Below, one piece after another: positions 8,203 to 17,025 of a stretch of DNA of 64,000 nt. The stretch's first letter is position 1; each line of letters opens with the position of its first letter. The notes beneath the pieces are model-generated. The model had not been told where the DNA came from and searched no databases. It saw only the letters and a list, made by a program, of their open reading frames with translations. Origin of the DNA: a virus; the IMG/VR virus record IMGVR_UViG_3300035661_000038, positions 1 to 64,000 of that record. One strand, written 5' to 3'. The translations under genes and the position numbers were made by a program.

Positions 8203-8466
8203 TCAGGGAACGAACTCATTCGTCGAGAGCCATTCGGCATAATCGATCGCCAGTCGCTTTCGCCGACACTCGTCGAGCCACTGCCTCACCCGCTCTCGCT
8301 CACGCTCGCAAGCAGCGTGGTCGATGAGGTTGTCGAGGTCGAGCGTGTAGAAGAGCCGCCCCACGTCGTTGAACCATCCGTGGCGCGAGTGCCGAGGGTG
8401 AGTTGCGACCGCGCGCGAGACGATCTCCGCCTCTGACGGTCCGCAGACGATCGAGTCCAAGACCAT
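8203..8466 (-). CDS. Hypothetical protein, 87 aa
   Basis: MVLDSIVCGPSEAEIVSRAV starts at ATG 8466. The middle (GWFNDVGRLFYTLDLDNLID) is acidic and aromatic, and the C-terminus is helical and charged. Not recognised. It lies downstream of the holin-like gene and before a strong hairpin. Confidence 0.65.
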   Translation of the reverse strand: MVLDSIVCGPSEAEIVSRAVATHPRHSRHGWFNDVGRLFYTLDLDNLIDHAACERERERVRQWLDECRRKRLAIDYAEWLSTNEFVP

Positions 8467-8494
8467 CGCGCTCACCGTCGCCGCCCTCCGATCG

Positions 8495-8863
8495 TCAACG
8501 AACCGAGAGGTTGACGGTGGGCGATTTGGCGCCCGCCACCTTGCCCATGGCGGTGTGCCGAGCAGCTTCGACGAAGCCTTGGGTCCCGAAGTAGGCAACC
8601 ACAATCGCGAGCACCGTCTCTTTCACCTCTGCCCACGTAGCGTGATGGGTGAAAACGAGCGTGAAGCATCCGATAAGCGTGAGGATGAGCACCAACCACT
8701 TCTTCGATCCGAGCGCGTTCAGCGCCGCGTCACGGAACGACGCGTTGGCCGGGTCGAACAGCACCTTCAGGTCGCTCACCATCGCCGCGGGGCTCGTCGG
8801 CGGGAGCAGCCCCGCTGGGAGCGTCGGCGGGGCGGGGTCGGGGGTCAGGGTGGGGTCGGACAC
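8495..8863 (-). CDS. Holin-like membrane protein
   Basis: 122 residues from GTG 8863, chosen because AGGAGG sits eight bases upstream. The N-terminal 35 residues are Pro-rich. Two hydrophobic segments follow (about 55-72, KKWLVLILTLIGCFTLVF, and 83-95), then a charged tail. Size, membrane layout and the spanin-like neighbour suggest a holin-type protein that opens the inner membrane at lysis. The family is not certain. Confidence 0.55.
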   Translation of the reverse strand: MSDPTLTPDPAPPTLPAGLLPPTSPAAMVSDLKVLFDPANASFRDAALNALGSKKWLVLILTLIGCFTLVFTHHATWAEVKETVLAIVVAYFGTQGFVEAARHTAMGKVAGAKSPTVNLSVR

Positions 8864-8945
8864 GATCGCGCCTCCTAGGGCCGGTTCCGTCGCCCGGAGC
8901 ACGGTTCCCGAGGCGGGGCGACGGCGCCGAGCGGGGAGCCCCGAC

Positions 8946-8967
8946 GACCAAAAAGCGCCTTTTGGTC
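8946..8967. repeat. Dispersed 22-bp palindrome, copy 3
   Basis: The core is flanked by CCGAC and GTCGG, extending the arms to about 13 bp. It lies between the spanin-like gene (stop 8984) and the holin-like gene. Confidence 0.9.
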
Positions 8968-8983
8968 GTCGGCGAGGACGAGC

Positions 8984-9421
8984 CTACTTCGGAGCGTCGA
9001 GTCGCTCCAGGATGGTCGCAAGTGTGCTCTCCACGTTGCGCATCTGCCGTTCCCACTCCGCGCGGGGCACCTGCTGACGCTTGATCTCTTCGAGGTCGCG
9101 CGTGATGCCATCGTGGGCCTGGCGAAGCAGCGCAATCTCCCCCTGCTGCTTGACGGCGAGCTTCTCGGCCTCGTTGATGCGCTTCTCTGCCTCGCGGAGC
9201 TCGCCTTGAAGGCGCTCGCGCTCCTTGCGTGCGTCGGCCTCGACGGTATCGACGCGCGCCTTGGTCGCGTTGTAGCTGTCCTTGGATGCCTGGGCCTCGG
9301 AGATGATCTTCCCCTCGACCACCTCGCGCTCACGCTTGAGCGTGTAGCGGAGGATCGCCGCGTAGCCGCCGACGATCACCAACCCAACGGAAGTCACCAC
9401 GGACAAGTCGATGGCTGCCAT
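8984..9421 (-). CDS. Inner-membrane spanin-like protein
   Basis: 145 residues. One N-terminal membrane segment (about 8-25) is followed by an almost uninterrupted charged coiled coil (about 30-140). This is the architecture of Rz-type i-spanins, which span the periplasm and disrupt the outer membrane with an outer-membrane lipoprotein. It lies between the holin-like gene and a plus-strand lipoprotein reading frame. A tail-associated coiled-coil role cannot be excluded. Confidence 0.5.
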   Translation of the reverse strand: MAAIDLSVVTSVGLVIVGGYAAILRYTLKREREVVEGKIISEAQASKDSYNATKARVDTVEADARKERERLQGELREAEKRINEAEKLAVKQQGEIALLRQAHDGITRDLEEIKRQQVPRAEWERQMRNVESTLATILERLDAPK

Positions 9422-9470
9422 CGGCTCTACTGGCTATCAGATGAGCCGACGCGCGCGGCATTTTGATCGC

Positions 9471-9705
9471 GTGACCCGACGAATTCGCTTCGTTTTTCGC
9501 GCTCGTACTTTCCGCGTGCGTCACGGATGCGGTCGACGAGACGCCACGCTCGAGCATCGCCACCCCAAACCACCTTGCCGACGCGTGCACGGGCGGCCAA
9601 TGGCACCTCTACGGTGGCGGATCGGTGCTCGATTGCACCGATCCGCGCGAGCTCGTCTGCATCACCGACGTGTCGCCGCGCTACTGCGCGGCGAACGCCG
9701 ACTAG
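9471..9705 (+). pseudogene. Cys-rich lipoprotein reading frame, one base out of frame
   Basis: From about 9498 the plus strand reads ALVLSACVTDAVDE, a lipobox (LSAC), then a mature part with four more cysteines ending YCAANAD. In this frame no start codon exists. Removing one T from the T5 run at 9493-9497 joins it to GTG 9471 (MTRRIRFVFALVLSAC), a perfect lipoprotein signal. An ATG at 9441 would also serve. The TAG stop overlaps the convergent tail gene stop in CTAG. It is either a real frameshift, a slippage gene or an indel in the assembly. An o-spanin or a host-acting lipoprotein is possible. Confidence 0.55.
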
Positions 9706-11363
9706 AGCCGATAGCCGGCCACGTACACCGTCGGCGCGCTGTTGCCCGAGGTGCCAGCGGTCCCCTGCACGTAGGCGCAGTGCCACGTGTGTGGCACCCA
9801 CGGCGCCGTCGCACCAGGCACGCTCGGTGGCAGCGCCAGGGCGCCCGCGTGGGAGAATAGACGCATCACCGCGTCCGCCGCGTAAACGAACGAGAGCGTG
9901 TTCTGCGGGTCGGTGATCGAGTACATCGACCCCAACGTCGCCGTCGCAGCCGACTCGTTGAACACTTGGAACATACCCGAGATCGGGCTGTCGACCGCGC
10001 CGCCCGTCCCCCAGTGCGCCGTGGCGTGCAGCCGCACTGCCGTCGCGCCCACTGGCACGTGCACGTCCTCGATCAGATCGAACGTCCATCGGTCGTACCC
10101 GAAGGACGTCGTGTGCGTGCCCGCGAGGCCAGCGATCGGCGTCGTCCCGTACCACGCCGTCGAGTACCACCCGTCCGCTCCGACCGCGGTGGGGAAGATG
10201 CCTCCGTTGCCGGCCATGTACACAGTGCACGGCGCCGTGAACACACGGAATGCGGTAGTCGTGGTTGCGGAGTTGAACCCGAGGTTGGTCGGGAACGCAA
10301 TCGCCTCTACCGGCTCACCGGTGTCGGCGAGGGGGGCCTGCTGCGAGGCGATGACCACCCCGCGCATCGACCCTGGCACGCGCGGGGTCGCGGTGTAGCG
10401 TGCCCAGCGCGGCAGCCCAAAGGGGAATGCCAGATAGAGGTGCCACCAGCCCGCGACCATCCCCGTGATGAAATTCGGGACGGCGTAGTCGTTCGTCGAA
10501 AGGTTATACCCGCCTGCCGGCGCGGTGCCGCCGATGTGGCGGCCGTTGTAGATGCCCTCGACGACGCCATTGAAGAACTTGCGGTTGCCGGAGACGCTGG
10601 CATCGCCCTCGTACTGGTAGCCCGCGTAAGCGGACGCGTGCGTGATCTTGTTCTGCCGTCGCACGTCGCCTGTGAACGCGTAGTCGGAGAACAACGGACG
10701 TACGTCGTAGCAAACCACGTCGTCGTAGGTCGCAGCGCCGACGGGCACGATCGCCACCATCAGCGGGCACCACCCGAGCGCCAACCCCGGCCACCCGCCA
10801 CCCGATGCACCACGGCGCACGCGGTACTGGAGCCGCACCGCCGCCACCTTGTCGACCGTCGCTGCGGTGAACGCGCCCGTGACGGGGTTGTAGATATCGC
10901 GACTCGCGGTCTCGATGACCGTCTCGCCAGTGCCGGTGCCAGCGCCGTCCTCGCCGACCAGCGCGCACTCCACGATGTCGATGCGGATGCCACCGGCGGG
11001 GTTCGCTACCCACGGCAACACCGCTGTGTCAGTGACGCCGGGATCGTCAACGAGCTTGGCCTGGGAGTCGTCCGCGCTCGCATCGGCGTCGGGGCGCTGG
11101 ACGATGACGACGCCGGGATCGATGGTGAGCGTCTGAGCGCCGATTGCCGGCTTCACGAGCAGCCCCCCGAGCACCGTCGCGACCAGCGGCCCACCCACGC
11201 CTGAGGGCAGCGTTTCGTTGCCCGAGATCGAGGTCTGTGTCAGCAGCCAGATTCGCAGGAAATCCGCGAGCCCCGCGCTCGCGAATGCCTGGATCCGGTT
11301 GATGTCCGTCGAAACCGCACGCTCGCGCGTGTTGATCTGCAACCGCTTGGGTCCACTCGCCAT
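9702..11363 (-). CDS. Tail fibre-like virion protein
   Basis: 553 residues. The N-terminal 120 residues (ERAVSTDINRIQAFASAGLA...) resemble the start of virion-attached fibre proteins. The rest is Gly/Thr/aromatic-rich with beta-strand-like patterns and ends VYVAGYRL. It is the last gene of the baseplate cluster, the usual place for fibres. Function in receptor contact is an inference; no chaperone domain is seen. Its stop is shared with the convergent plus-strand frame. Confidence 0.6.
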   Translation of the reverse strand: MASGPKRLQINTRERAVSTDINRIQAFASAGLADFLRIWLLTQTSISGNETLPSGVGGPLVATVLGGLLVKPAIGAQTLTIDPGVVIVQRPDADASADDSQAKLVDDPGVTDTAVLPWVANPAGGIRIDIVECALVGEDGAGTGTGETVIETASRDIYNPVTGAFTAATVDKVAAVRLQYRVRRGASGGGWPGLALGWCPLMVAIVPVGAATYDDVVCYDVRPLFSDYAFTGDVRRQNKITHASAYAGYQYEGDASVSGNRKFFNGVVEGIYNGRHIGGTAPAGGYNLSTNDYAVPNFITGMVAGWWHLYLAFPFGLPRWARYTATPRVPGSMRGVVIASQQAPLADTGEPVEAIAFPTNLGFNSATTTTAFRVFTAPCTVYMAGNGGIFPTAVGADGWYSTAWYGTTPIAGLAGTHTTSFGYDRWTFDLIEDVHVPVGATAVRLHATAHWGTGGAVDSPISGMFQVFNESAATATLGSMYSITDPQNTLSFVYAADAVMRLFSHAGALALPPSVPGATAPWVPHTWHCAYVQGTAGTSGNSAPTVYVAGYRL

Positions 11364-11427
11364 GCGGGCGAGGCTACAGCGCTCGCGGTCACCGCGTCAC
11401 GGGCTGCGCCGGGCGTGTCAACTCGTC

Positions 11428-11559
11428 GTGCTTGAACGGAACGGCCGTATCGCAGGGTTGGCCGCGTGGGTGGAACGATTCGAGGTCACGACGTTTCGGA
11501 TCTACGCGCGCCTCTCGCGCGGATGGAGCGTCGAGCAGACGATCACGACGCCCGTATGG
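11428..11559 (+). pseudogene. Plus-strand HTH-like fragment
   Basis: In the gap between two minus-strand tail genes the plus strand reads VLERNGRIAGLAAWVERF then TTFRIYARLSRGWSVEQTI. The second part matches the RLxRGWSVExALTTP pattern of small DNA-binding modules often linked to phage homing-type proteins. The frame has no stop before it enters the opposing tail gene, so it is probably a remnant. Low certainty. Confidence 0.35.
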
Positions 11560-13260
11560 TCACGGACCACACCCGATCGATTCCACGTAGAGGTCATACC
11601 CGACGCCCGCCGCCTTGGCCGCAGCGATCGCATTCCACACCGCGCGGTACGTCGAGCTCGCGCCCGGCGCATCGCCGTCGAAGAACGTGTGCAGCGTCGG
11701 CGGCGCGTCGTACGGGTTCAGCGACGTGAAGGCATCGCCGATCGCGCCGTCGTAGAAGAACCCGTTTTCCCCGAGCTGAAGAAACGGCACGCCCACCAGA
11801 AAGAACGCGCGCATCTCGACTGAATCGAGCCAGAGCTTGAAGCGGTCGCTCGGGCGCGCTGCGAAATCCATGTCGTACGCGAACATCCGCGACGGATCGC
11901 CCGAGAACGGGTCGGGGCCGTGGGTGGAGTCGCCCGTCGCCGAGCCGCCCGCGTCGTAGAAGAGGCCGGGGAAGTAAGCGGTGTCGCCGACCTCGCGCAG
12001 GCACGCCGCCGAACCGGTCGTGGAGAGGACGCGGTTGGCCGCGCGACGGATGGCGTTAGGCGAGACGGTATCGACGATCTGAGCGACGCGCTTAGCGTAC
12101 GCATCGTCACTCTCGCCCGTCGCGCGTGAGATCCCGCGCTCAGCGCCGATCTGATCGAGGAACCCAAGCCGCCCCCCCTCGGGGCTCGCCGCGTTGGTGA
12201 CTACGATCCCCATGTCCGTCGCCCAGTCGAGTACGCGCCACGTCGCCGTCTCGATCTCCGGCGTCGGCATCGTCGTCTTCGTCAATATCGTCACGGTCGT
12301 CGACGCGCCTGAGATCGTTCCGTTGAGGTGTCCTCCGACCGACGCAGGCACGCCATCCAAGAGCACGTAACCGACGCGCACCCCTGAGCCGCCCGCGCGC
12401 GCGGCGACGATGCGCCCGCGGCCGATGACGGTGGACGTCGCATCGAGCACTGCAACCTCCTCGCCCACTACGAACGGACCACCCACGATCGCCGCCGCCT
12501 CGAAGCATTGCATCAGCTCCAGCGTCAGCCGCCCGCCCACCGACACCGCCGGCTCGGGACCCGTATAACCGATGGCACGTGCGCGCAGCCCCGCGTTCGC
12601 CCCGTGGTCGAGCACGATGTACTGGCCGACGTGCTCCGGTATCACCACGTCGGGCGAATCCGCCACGACCAGCGTCGCGGTCGTGTCCCCGACAACGCTG
12701 GTAACCGCGATGGTCGCGTGCTCGTTGTTCAGCCCGCTACCGGGCTGATCGATGAGCGTGATCGTGTTCGCGAGCGGGTTGTTGTAGCCGTACCCGACGC
12801 GCTCTGCCGCCGCCGTCACCACAAACGGCCCAGCCTCACCTGGAAGAAAGATGTGGTCGGCGAGCAACGTGAAGCGTCGTCCGGTCGCGACTCGCACGGT
12901 GCCAATGTCACTCCATTCGTACGCCTGCTCTTCGAACCAAACGAGCCCTGCGCCGATGACGACAGGTTCGTGCGTGTCGCCGGTACGCGTGAGCGTGAGC
13001 GTGACGGTCGCCTTGCTCGCACCGAGCGCGGGGCTCGACGTCTGCCCGCTCCACGGGCGTACGTAGAGCGCCTGCGTAGTCGTCTCGATAGCCTGCGAGA
13101 CACGCGCGCCTGCTTCAGCGAGCTGGCCGTAGACCTCCAGCCCGTTACCGTCGCCAGCGGCGAAGAACGCGTCGCCGTACGCGGGGTCGACTGCGGAGCG
13201 CCAGATCGTCAGCAAGTCGTCGCGAGTGAGGGGACCGCTCTGCGCGGCGGAATCGGTCAC
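11560..13260 (-). CDS. Baseplate/tail protein, 566 aa
   Basis: Directly downstream of baseplate J with a four-base overlap, the position of a gpI-like tail protein. The N-terminal third is beta-rich; the middle (ISRATGESDDAYAKRVAQIV) resembles the helical repeat of baseplate J proteins, and the C-terminal part is aromatic-rich. It may be a second J-like wedge or a large tail-protein-I analogue. The exact family is not certain. Confidence 0.6.
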   Translation of the reverse strand: MTDSAAQSGPLTRDDLLTIWRSAVDPAYGDAFFAAGDGNGLEVYGQLAEAGARVSQAIETTTQALYVRPWSGQTSSPALGASKATVTLTLTRTGDTHEPVVIGAGLVWFEEQAYEWSDIGTVRVATGRRFTLLADHIFLPGEAGPFVVTAAAERVGYGYNNPLANTITLIDQPGSGLNNEHATIAVTSVVGDTTATLVVADSPDVVIPEHVGQYIVLDHGANAGLRARAIGYTGPEPAVSVGGRLTLELMQCFEAAAIVGGPFVVGEEVAVLDATSTVIGRGRIVAARAGGSGVRVGYVLLDGVPASVGGHLNGTISGASTTVTILTKTTMPTPEIETATWRVLDWATDMGIVVTNAASPEGGRLGFLDQIGAERGISRATGESDDAYAKRVAQIVDTVSPNAIRRAANRVLSTTGSAACLREVGDTAYFPGLFYDAGGSATGDSTHGPDPFSGDPSRMFAYDMDFAARPSDRFKLWLDSVEMRAFFLVGVPFLQLGENGFFYDGAIGDAFTSLNPYDAPPTLHTFFDGDAPGASSTYRAVWNAIAAAKAAGVGYDLYVESIGCGP

Positions 13261-14366
13261 GCAGCCTCCGTGACGTTCGCGATCGTCGTGCGCAGCGTCA
13301 TGCCCGGATCCGGATACACATCACCCGCGGGAGCGACGATCGAACCCGAATTCACGATCAACCCGTTCTGCTTGAAGCGTACGAGCACTGCCGCGAGCTC
13401 GCCGACCAACAACGGCGCCGATACTGGTAGCGAATTCACGTACTCGATCACCGCGGTAATGACCTGCTGGGTGAGCGTCACCGTGTCGACACCGCTCTGG
13501 AAGGCCAGCTTGAGCACGATCGAGACGATGCTCGGCATCGACGGCCACACGATCACGCGGATGCCCGCGGCGCGGTAGTCCGCGAGCGCTGCAATCACCG
13601 TCCGCGTCATCGCCGCGCTCGCGACGCCCGATGAGTCGGCGATGTAGAGGTTGACGATGCGCGCGGGGCTCGCGGTGCCTTCGATCGCTTCGACGGCGGT
13701 AGCGCTGACGATGCCCGGGACGGTGAGCGCGCCGAATTCGATCGCGCCGAGCGTCCCACGACGGACGCTGAGCCAGAAGTTGCGCATTCGGTTGCGGAAC
13801 GTCTCGTCGTCCTCGCGGTCTTCGCCGTGTGCGGTGGGATCGTCGTTGGTGAGCTGGAGCGTCGTATCGAAGACCGCGTTGGAGGGCGCAAACTTGCGGA
13901 TCTGGTTGCGACCAACTTGGGGCGCCTTGCCCGCCTGCACCGCGCGCACGTCCGCTGTCGCCGTCAGGTCAAGCGCGCCGAAGTGAGCGGCGGTCGTGGT
14001 GATGTACTCGGCGCCGTTCAGCGCCACGAGCTTGGTTCCGATCGGAATGGTGCCGTTGCCGGCCGCGGTCGACACGCGCCAGAACCGCACCGTCCCCACC
14101 GCCGGCGTCGCGCCCTTGCGCGCCTCGCCATAGCGATCGAACACCAGCCGGTCGAGGTCATCTCCCTCTGCCGAATCGAGGAACAGCCGCGCCGTCGCGT
14201 ACGCGAGGTGGCGGACGATGTGCGCGAGCATCACCGCGCCCGAACCGACGAACAGGTTCGCGTCGGAGCCGCGCTTGTCGACCTCGTTGGGGTCGATGAG
14301 CTGCGCGCGCGTGAGCATGTACGCGCGGCCGATACCGTAGAGGTCGAGCCTTGTAGGGAAGTCCAC
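13257..14366 (-). CDS. Baseplate J-like protein
   Basis: 369 residues. The N-terminal half carries the typical GTVRFWRVSTAAGNGTIPIG stretch, and residues about 185-215 carry DDETFRNRMRNFWLSVRRGT, which matches the (E/D)TDexfRxR(I/V) element of baseplate J proteins. A GIVSATAVE module and a beta C-terminal domain follow. It forms part of the wedge that surrounds the hub of contractile tails. It lies between the gp25-like and gpI-like genes as in other myoviruses. Confidence 0.85.
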   Translation of the reverse strand: MDFPTRLDLYGIGRAYMLTRAQLIDPNEVDKRGSDANLFVGSGAVMLAHIVRHLAYATARLFLDSAEGDDLDRLVFDRYGEARKGATPAVGTVRFWRVSTAAGNGTIPIGTKLVALNGAEYITTTAAHFGALDLTATADVRAVQAGKAPQVGRNQIRKFAPSNAVFDTTLQLTNDDPTAHGEDREDDETFRNRMRNFWLSVRRGTLGAIEFGALTVPGIVSATAVEAIEGTASPARIVNLYIADSSGVASAAMTRTVIAALADYRAAGIRVIVWPSMPSIVSIVLKLAFQSGVDTVTLTQQVITAVIEYVNSLPVSAPLLVGELAAVLVRFKQNGLIVNSGSIVAPAGDVYPDPGMTLRTTIANVTEAA

Positions 14367-14419
14367 TTGTCTTTTCCTCTATTCTCGCGCGACGGATGGT
14401 TGCCCGCGAGGCTACGGCG

Positions 14420-15328
14420 TCACGCAGCCATCGGGAACGCAGCCGGCACGTTGAGCGCCTGACCCGTGGTCATTCGCACGAGGATCGTGAAGCGCACGAG
14501 GTTGTTCGCCGCATCGATCGTCGCGCTGACGCGCACCTTGGCCACGTCCGGCTCCTGCGCGATCTGCTTCTCGGCCTCGGAGACGAGATGCTGCACGGTC
14601 ATCGCCGTCGCGAGCTTCTTGAGCCGCTGGGGGATGCCGACGCCGTACGACGGCCCAAGGTGAGCGAAGCTCCCCGGCCGCGTCACCAAGCGGCGGAAGA
14701 TGCGCTTCTTCAACCCCACCGCTCCCTCATCGTAGGCATAGTCGCCGCGGCCGTTGGTCCGGTAGGTGCCCGTCGGCAAAGCGATCGCGTTCGAGCTCGA
14801 CGTGATGAGACCAGCATTGTCGTTGGTCGTGGCGAGCGGCGGATAGGCGAAGTCCCGCGAGCGTCGCGGTGAGTCGAGCGACGGCTGCGCGATCCCCATG
14901 TGCACGCCGACGAACGGCAACGTCACCGGGTCGACTGCGGTGCGCGTCGCGTTCCACACGCCATTGCTCGTCACCGTGTACTGCGCCGGGTGCGGCGACA
15001 TCGGCCGGTCGAGCGCCAGATCGATGCATGCGCCGTACAACGCGCCCACGTCGCTCAGCGGCGAGAGCACCGCAGAAATCACGCTCACCGCACGCGCCGG
15101 CGCGCCGTCGAGTCCTTTCGTCGAGGGGTCGACGGTGACCGCGTACTTCTCGATCATTGCGGCGTCCTGCGGGTCGCCGATGCCCGAGAAATAGACGAGA
15201 TCCGAGTACGTCAGGCGCAGCCGGTTCTCAGCAACTGGCACGACCGACACGAGCGCGAACGTGAGGCCGCTTGCGGCTCCCGCACCGAAACTCGCCGATC
15301 CGAACCCGCTACCTCCGAAGCCGCTCAT
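14420..15328 (-). CDS. gp25-like baseplate wedge protein with N-terminal extension
   Basis: 302 residues. The C-terminal 130 (from AVGLKKRIFRRLVTRPGSFA) match the GPW/gp25 family: a basic helix, the PGS motif and a beta sandwich ending RFTILVRMTTGQALNV. Canonical gp25 proteins have about 130 residues, so the first 165, Gly-rich at the start, are an extra domain. It should connect sheath and wedge in the baseplate. Confidence 0.8.
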   Translation of the reverse strand: MSGFGGSGFGSASFGAGAASGLTFALVSVVPVAENRLRLTYSDLVYFSGIGDPQDAAMIEKYAVTVDPSTKGLDGAPARAVSVISAVLSPLSDVGALYGACIDLALDRPMSPHPAQYTVTSNGVWNATRTAVDPVTLPFVGVHMGIAQPSLDSPRRSRDFAYPPLATTNDNAGLITSSSNAIALPTGTYRTNGRGDYAYDEGAVGLKKRIFRRLVTRPGSFAHLGPSYGVGIPQRLKKLATAMTVQHLVSEAEKQIAQEPDVAKVRVSATIDAANNLVRFTILVRMTTGQALNVPAAFPMAA

Positions 15329-15337
15329 CCCGATCTC

Positions 15338-16657
15338 CTAGAGCTTCCCAATGGCGGCCATCGTTGCCTGGATGCCCGTGAGTCCGAGGTACGTGCGCAT
15401 GATGCGCACGTCCGCGATGCACCCGCGGAAGGGCGACATCGCGTCGATGGCGTTGAAGAAGCAGAATTCGTCGAAGGGGTTGGTGGGACCGCCGCCCGCA
15501 TTGATGCTCCGCACGAAGGGGCAGCCGTTCACCGACAGCTCGCACGAGCCACTGCCGTTCGACGCGAACCGAATCGCAATGCGCGGCGTGTTCGGAATCG
15601 CGATTTTGACACTCGTACGCGAGGCGCCCACGTACAACTCCGCGCCGATCGTGAACCCAGAGATGTAAATGCGAACGCCCTGGGTGGCGCCCGTGCCGTT
15701 CATTTCGAAGATCGTCTGCGTGCCCGCCGACGAATCGTCGAACCCGTCGCACTGCACCGTGATGTCGACCGTCATACCACCAGTCGGATCCCAGTTGACC
15801 TCGGTCGCATGGATACGATGCGCGGTCGGGGGCGAGCTGTAGATGTCGGGCGCGAACCGCACTGCCGGCGTACCGCGTCCGTACAGCGTCGTGTCCTGGT
15901 AGATGAATGCCTCAGAGAACGTCGCAGTGAGCGGGTTGGCACCGCCGACGATCGAATTGGCGAAGATGCCCCCGCTCTCGTTGAACTTGTACCAGTGCGT
16001 GCAGGAGGCAGCGCATGCCGCGTACGCGCCGGTCATAACGACGGTCGCCGGCAGATCGTTCGCGGTGATCGCGCGCATAACGCCGTCGCCGTCGTAGAAG
16101 TGCGTCGCGATGCCGTCGATGATCACACCCCCGCGCGTATCGGGCGTCGGCTTGGGAAGCGCGGCTGCGGGTACGAGACCCAGCGTGCCGTCGCCGAGTG
16201 CGACCTGGTCCGCGGTGCCAATACCCTGGATCGCCATCATCAGGATCTTGGCGATCCGCTTCCACCCCTTCGTCGGTTCGTCGACCGGGCGGAAGTTGCC
16301 GAGCGTCGTGACCCCATTGTTGTCGATGGTGTCGCCCCGAGCGTCGTACCCGGGCACGACGTTGCCGAACGCGTCCGGCACCCCGAAGCCGAGCTGCGCC
16401 AGCCGCACTCCGTCCACCGACCAGAGCGACACCATGTAGAGGCCCGCGACGTCAGGCGTGAACGACGCCGAGACCCCCGCTTCGCCCAGGTTGCCCTCGG
16501 GGAGCGCCGAGCCGTAGGGCACGTCGTCGAGCTTGTATTGCCCAAACGCGGTGTCGGAGTTGGACACCGTGACGGCGTTGTCGATTACCCCGTCGACAGG
16601 GCTCGTGTTCGTCGCGTACGTGCCGTGCGGAGCCTGCGTGAATGTGAGGGTCGTCAT
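15338..16657 (-). CDS. Tail protein with a LamG/concanavalin-like C-terminus
   Basis: 439 residues. The C-terminal 200 (from about 225: ACTHWYKFNESGG... to FRGCIADVRIMRTYLGL) show the LamG-like sandwich pattern, including the typical F..G.I.DVRI ending. The N-terminal domain starts MTTLTFTQAPHGTYATN and is beta-rich. It sits in the baseplate cluster, so a receptor- or glycan-binding role is likely (inference). Confidence 0.65.
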   Translation of the reverse strand: MTTLTFTQAPHGTYATNTSPVDGVIDNAVTVSNSDTAFGQYKLDDVPYGSALPEGNLGEAGVSASFTPDVAGLYMVSLWSVDGVRLAQLGFGVPDAFGNVVPGYDARGDTIDNNGVTTLGNFRPVDEPTKGWKRIAKILMMAIQGIGTADQVALGDGTLGLVPAAALPKPTPDTRGGVIIDGIATHFYDGDGVMRAITANDLPATVVMTGAYAACAASCTHWYKFNESGGIFANSIVGGANPLTATFSEAFIYQDTTLYGRGTPAVRFAPDIYSSPPTAHRIHATEVNWDPTGGMTVDITVQCDGFDDSSAGTQTIFEMNGTGATQGVRIYISGFTIGAELYVGASRTSVKIAIPNTPRIAIRFASNGSGSCELSVNGCPFVRSINAGGGPTNPFDEFCFFNAIDAMSPFRGCIADVRIMRTYLGLTGIQATMAAIGKL

Positions 16658-16691
16658 CGCCCTTGGAGGCTACGCGGCGCACCCCACGCAG

Positions 16692-17015
16692 TCACGACCC
16701 GGGCGACAGGTCGTCGTAGTCGTTGTCCGGGTCGTGGGGTGTCGTCGACGAGCGCCCGCCGCCCCACGGCTTCGTCGACACCGAAATCGGGTTGTTCGTG
16801 GAGCAGTTGAACGCGATCGCCGGGATCGGAATCGGAAGGAAGGGAAGGAGCTGCCCGACACTGGGGAGCCGCGGCACGAGCCCTGGGAACGTCTGGAGCG
16901 GGAGCTTGAAGCCACAGAGCTGCGCCGCGGGCACCGGCGACGGCTGGAACGAGCTCGCCGCCGCGGCGGCGTCCTGGACCGCGGGGGGCGGTGCGTCGGG
17001 GGGAGGAGCGGCCAC
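16692..17015 (-). CDS. Proline-rich baseplate-region protein
   Basis: 107 residues, with a Pro/Ala-rich start, then CGFKLPLQTFPGLVPRLPSV and IPAIAFNCSTNNPI. Proteins with the CGF..P..P..P...FN.. layout occur beside spike genes in many phages of high-GC hosts, but no function is established from the sequence. It ends near an acidic tail (DPDNDYDDL). Confidence 0.6.
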   Translation of the reverse strand: MAAPPPDAPPPAVQDAAAAASSFQPSPVPAAQLCGFKLPLQTFPGLVPRLPSVGQLLPFLPIPIPAIAFNCSTNNPISVSTKPWGGGRSSTTPHDPDNDYDDLSPGS

Positions 17016-17025
17016 GGTGCGAATG

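Noticed and set aside
14900-16810. A 636-codon plus-strand open frame across baseplate genes
   Set aside because: Antisense shadow of the gp25-like and LamG-like genes with no start signal.
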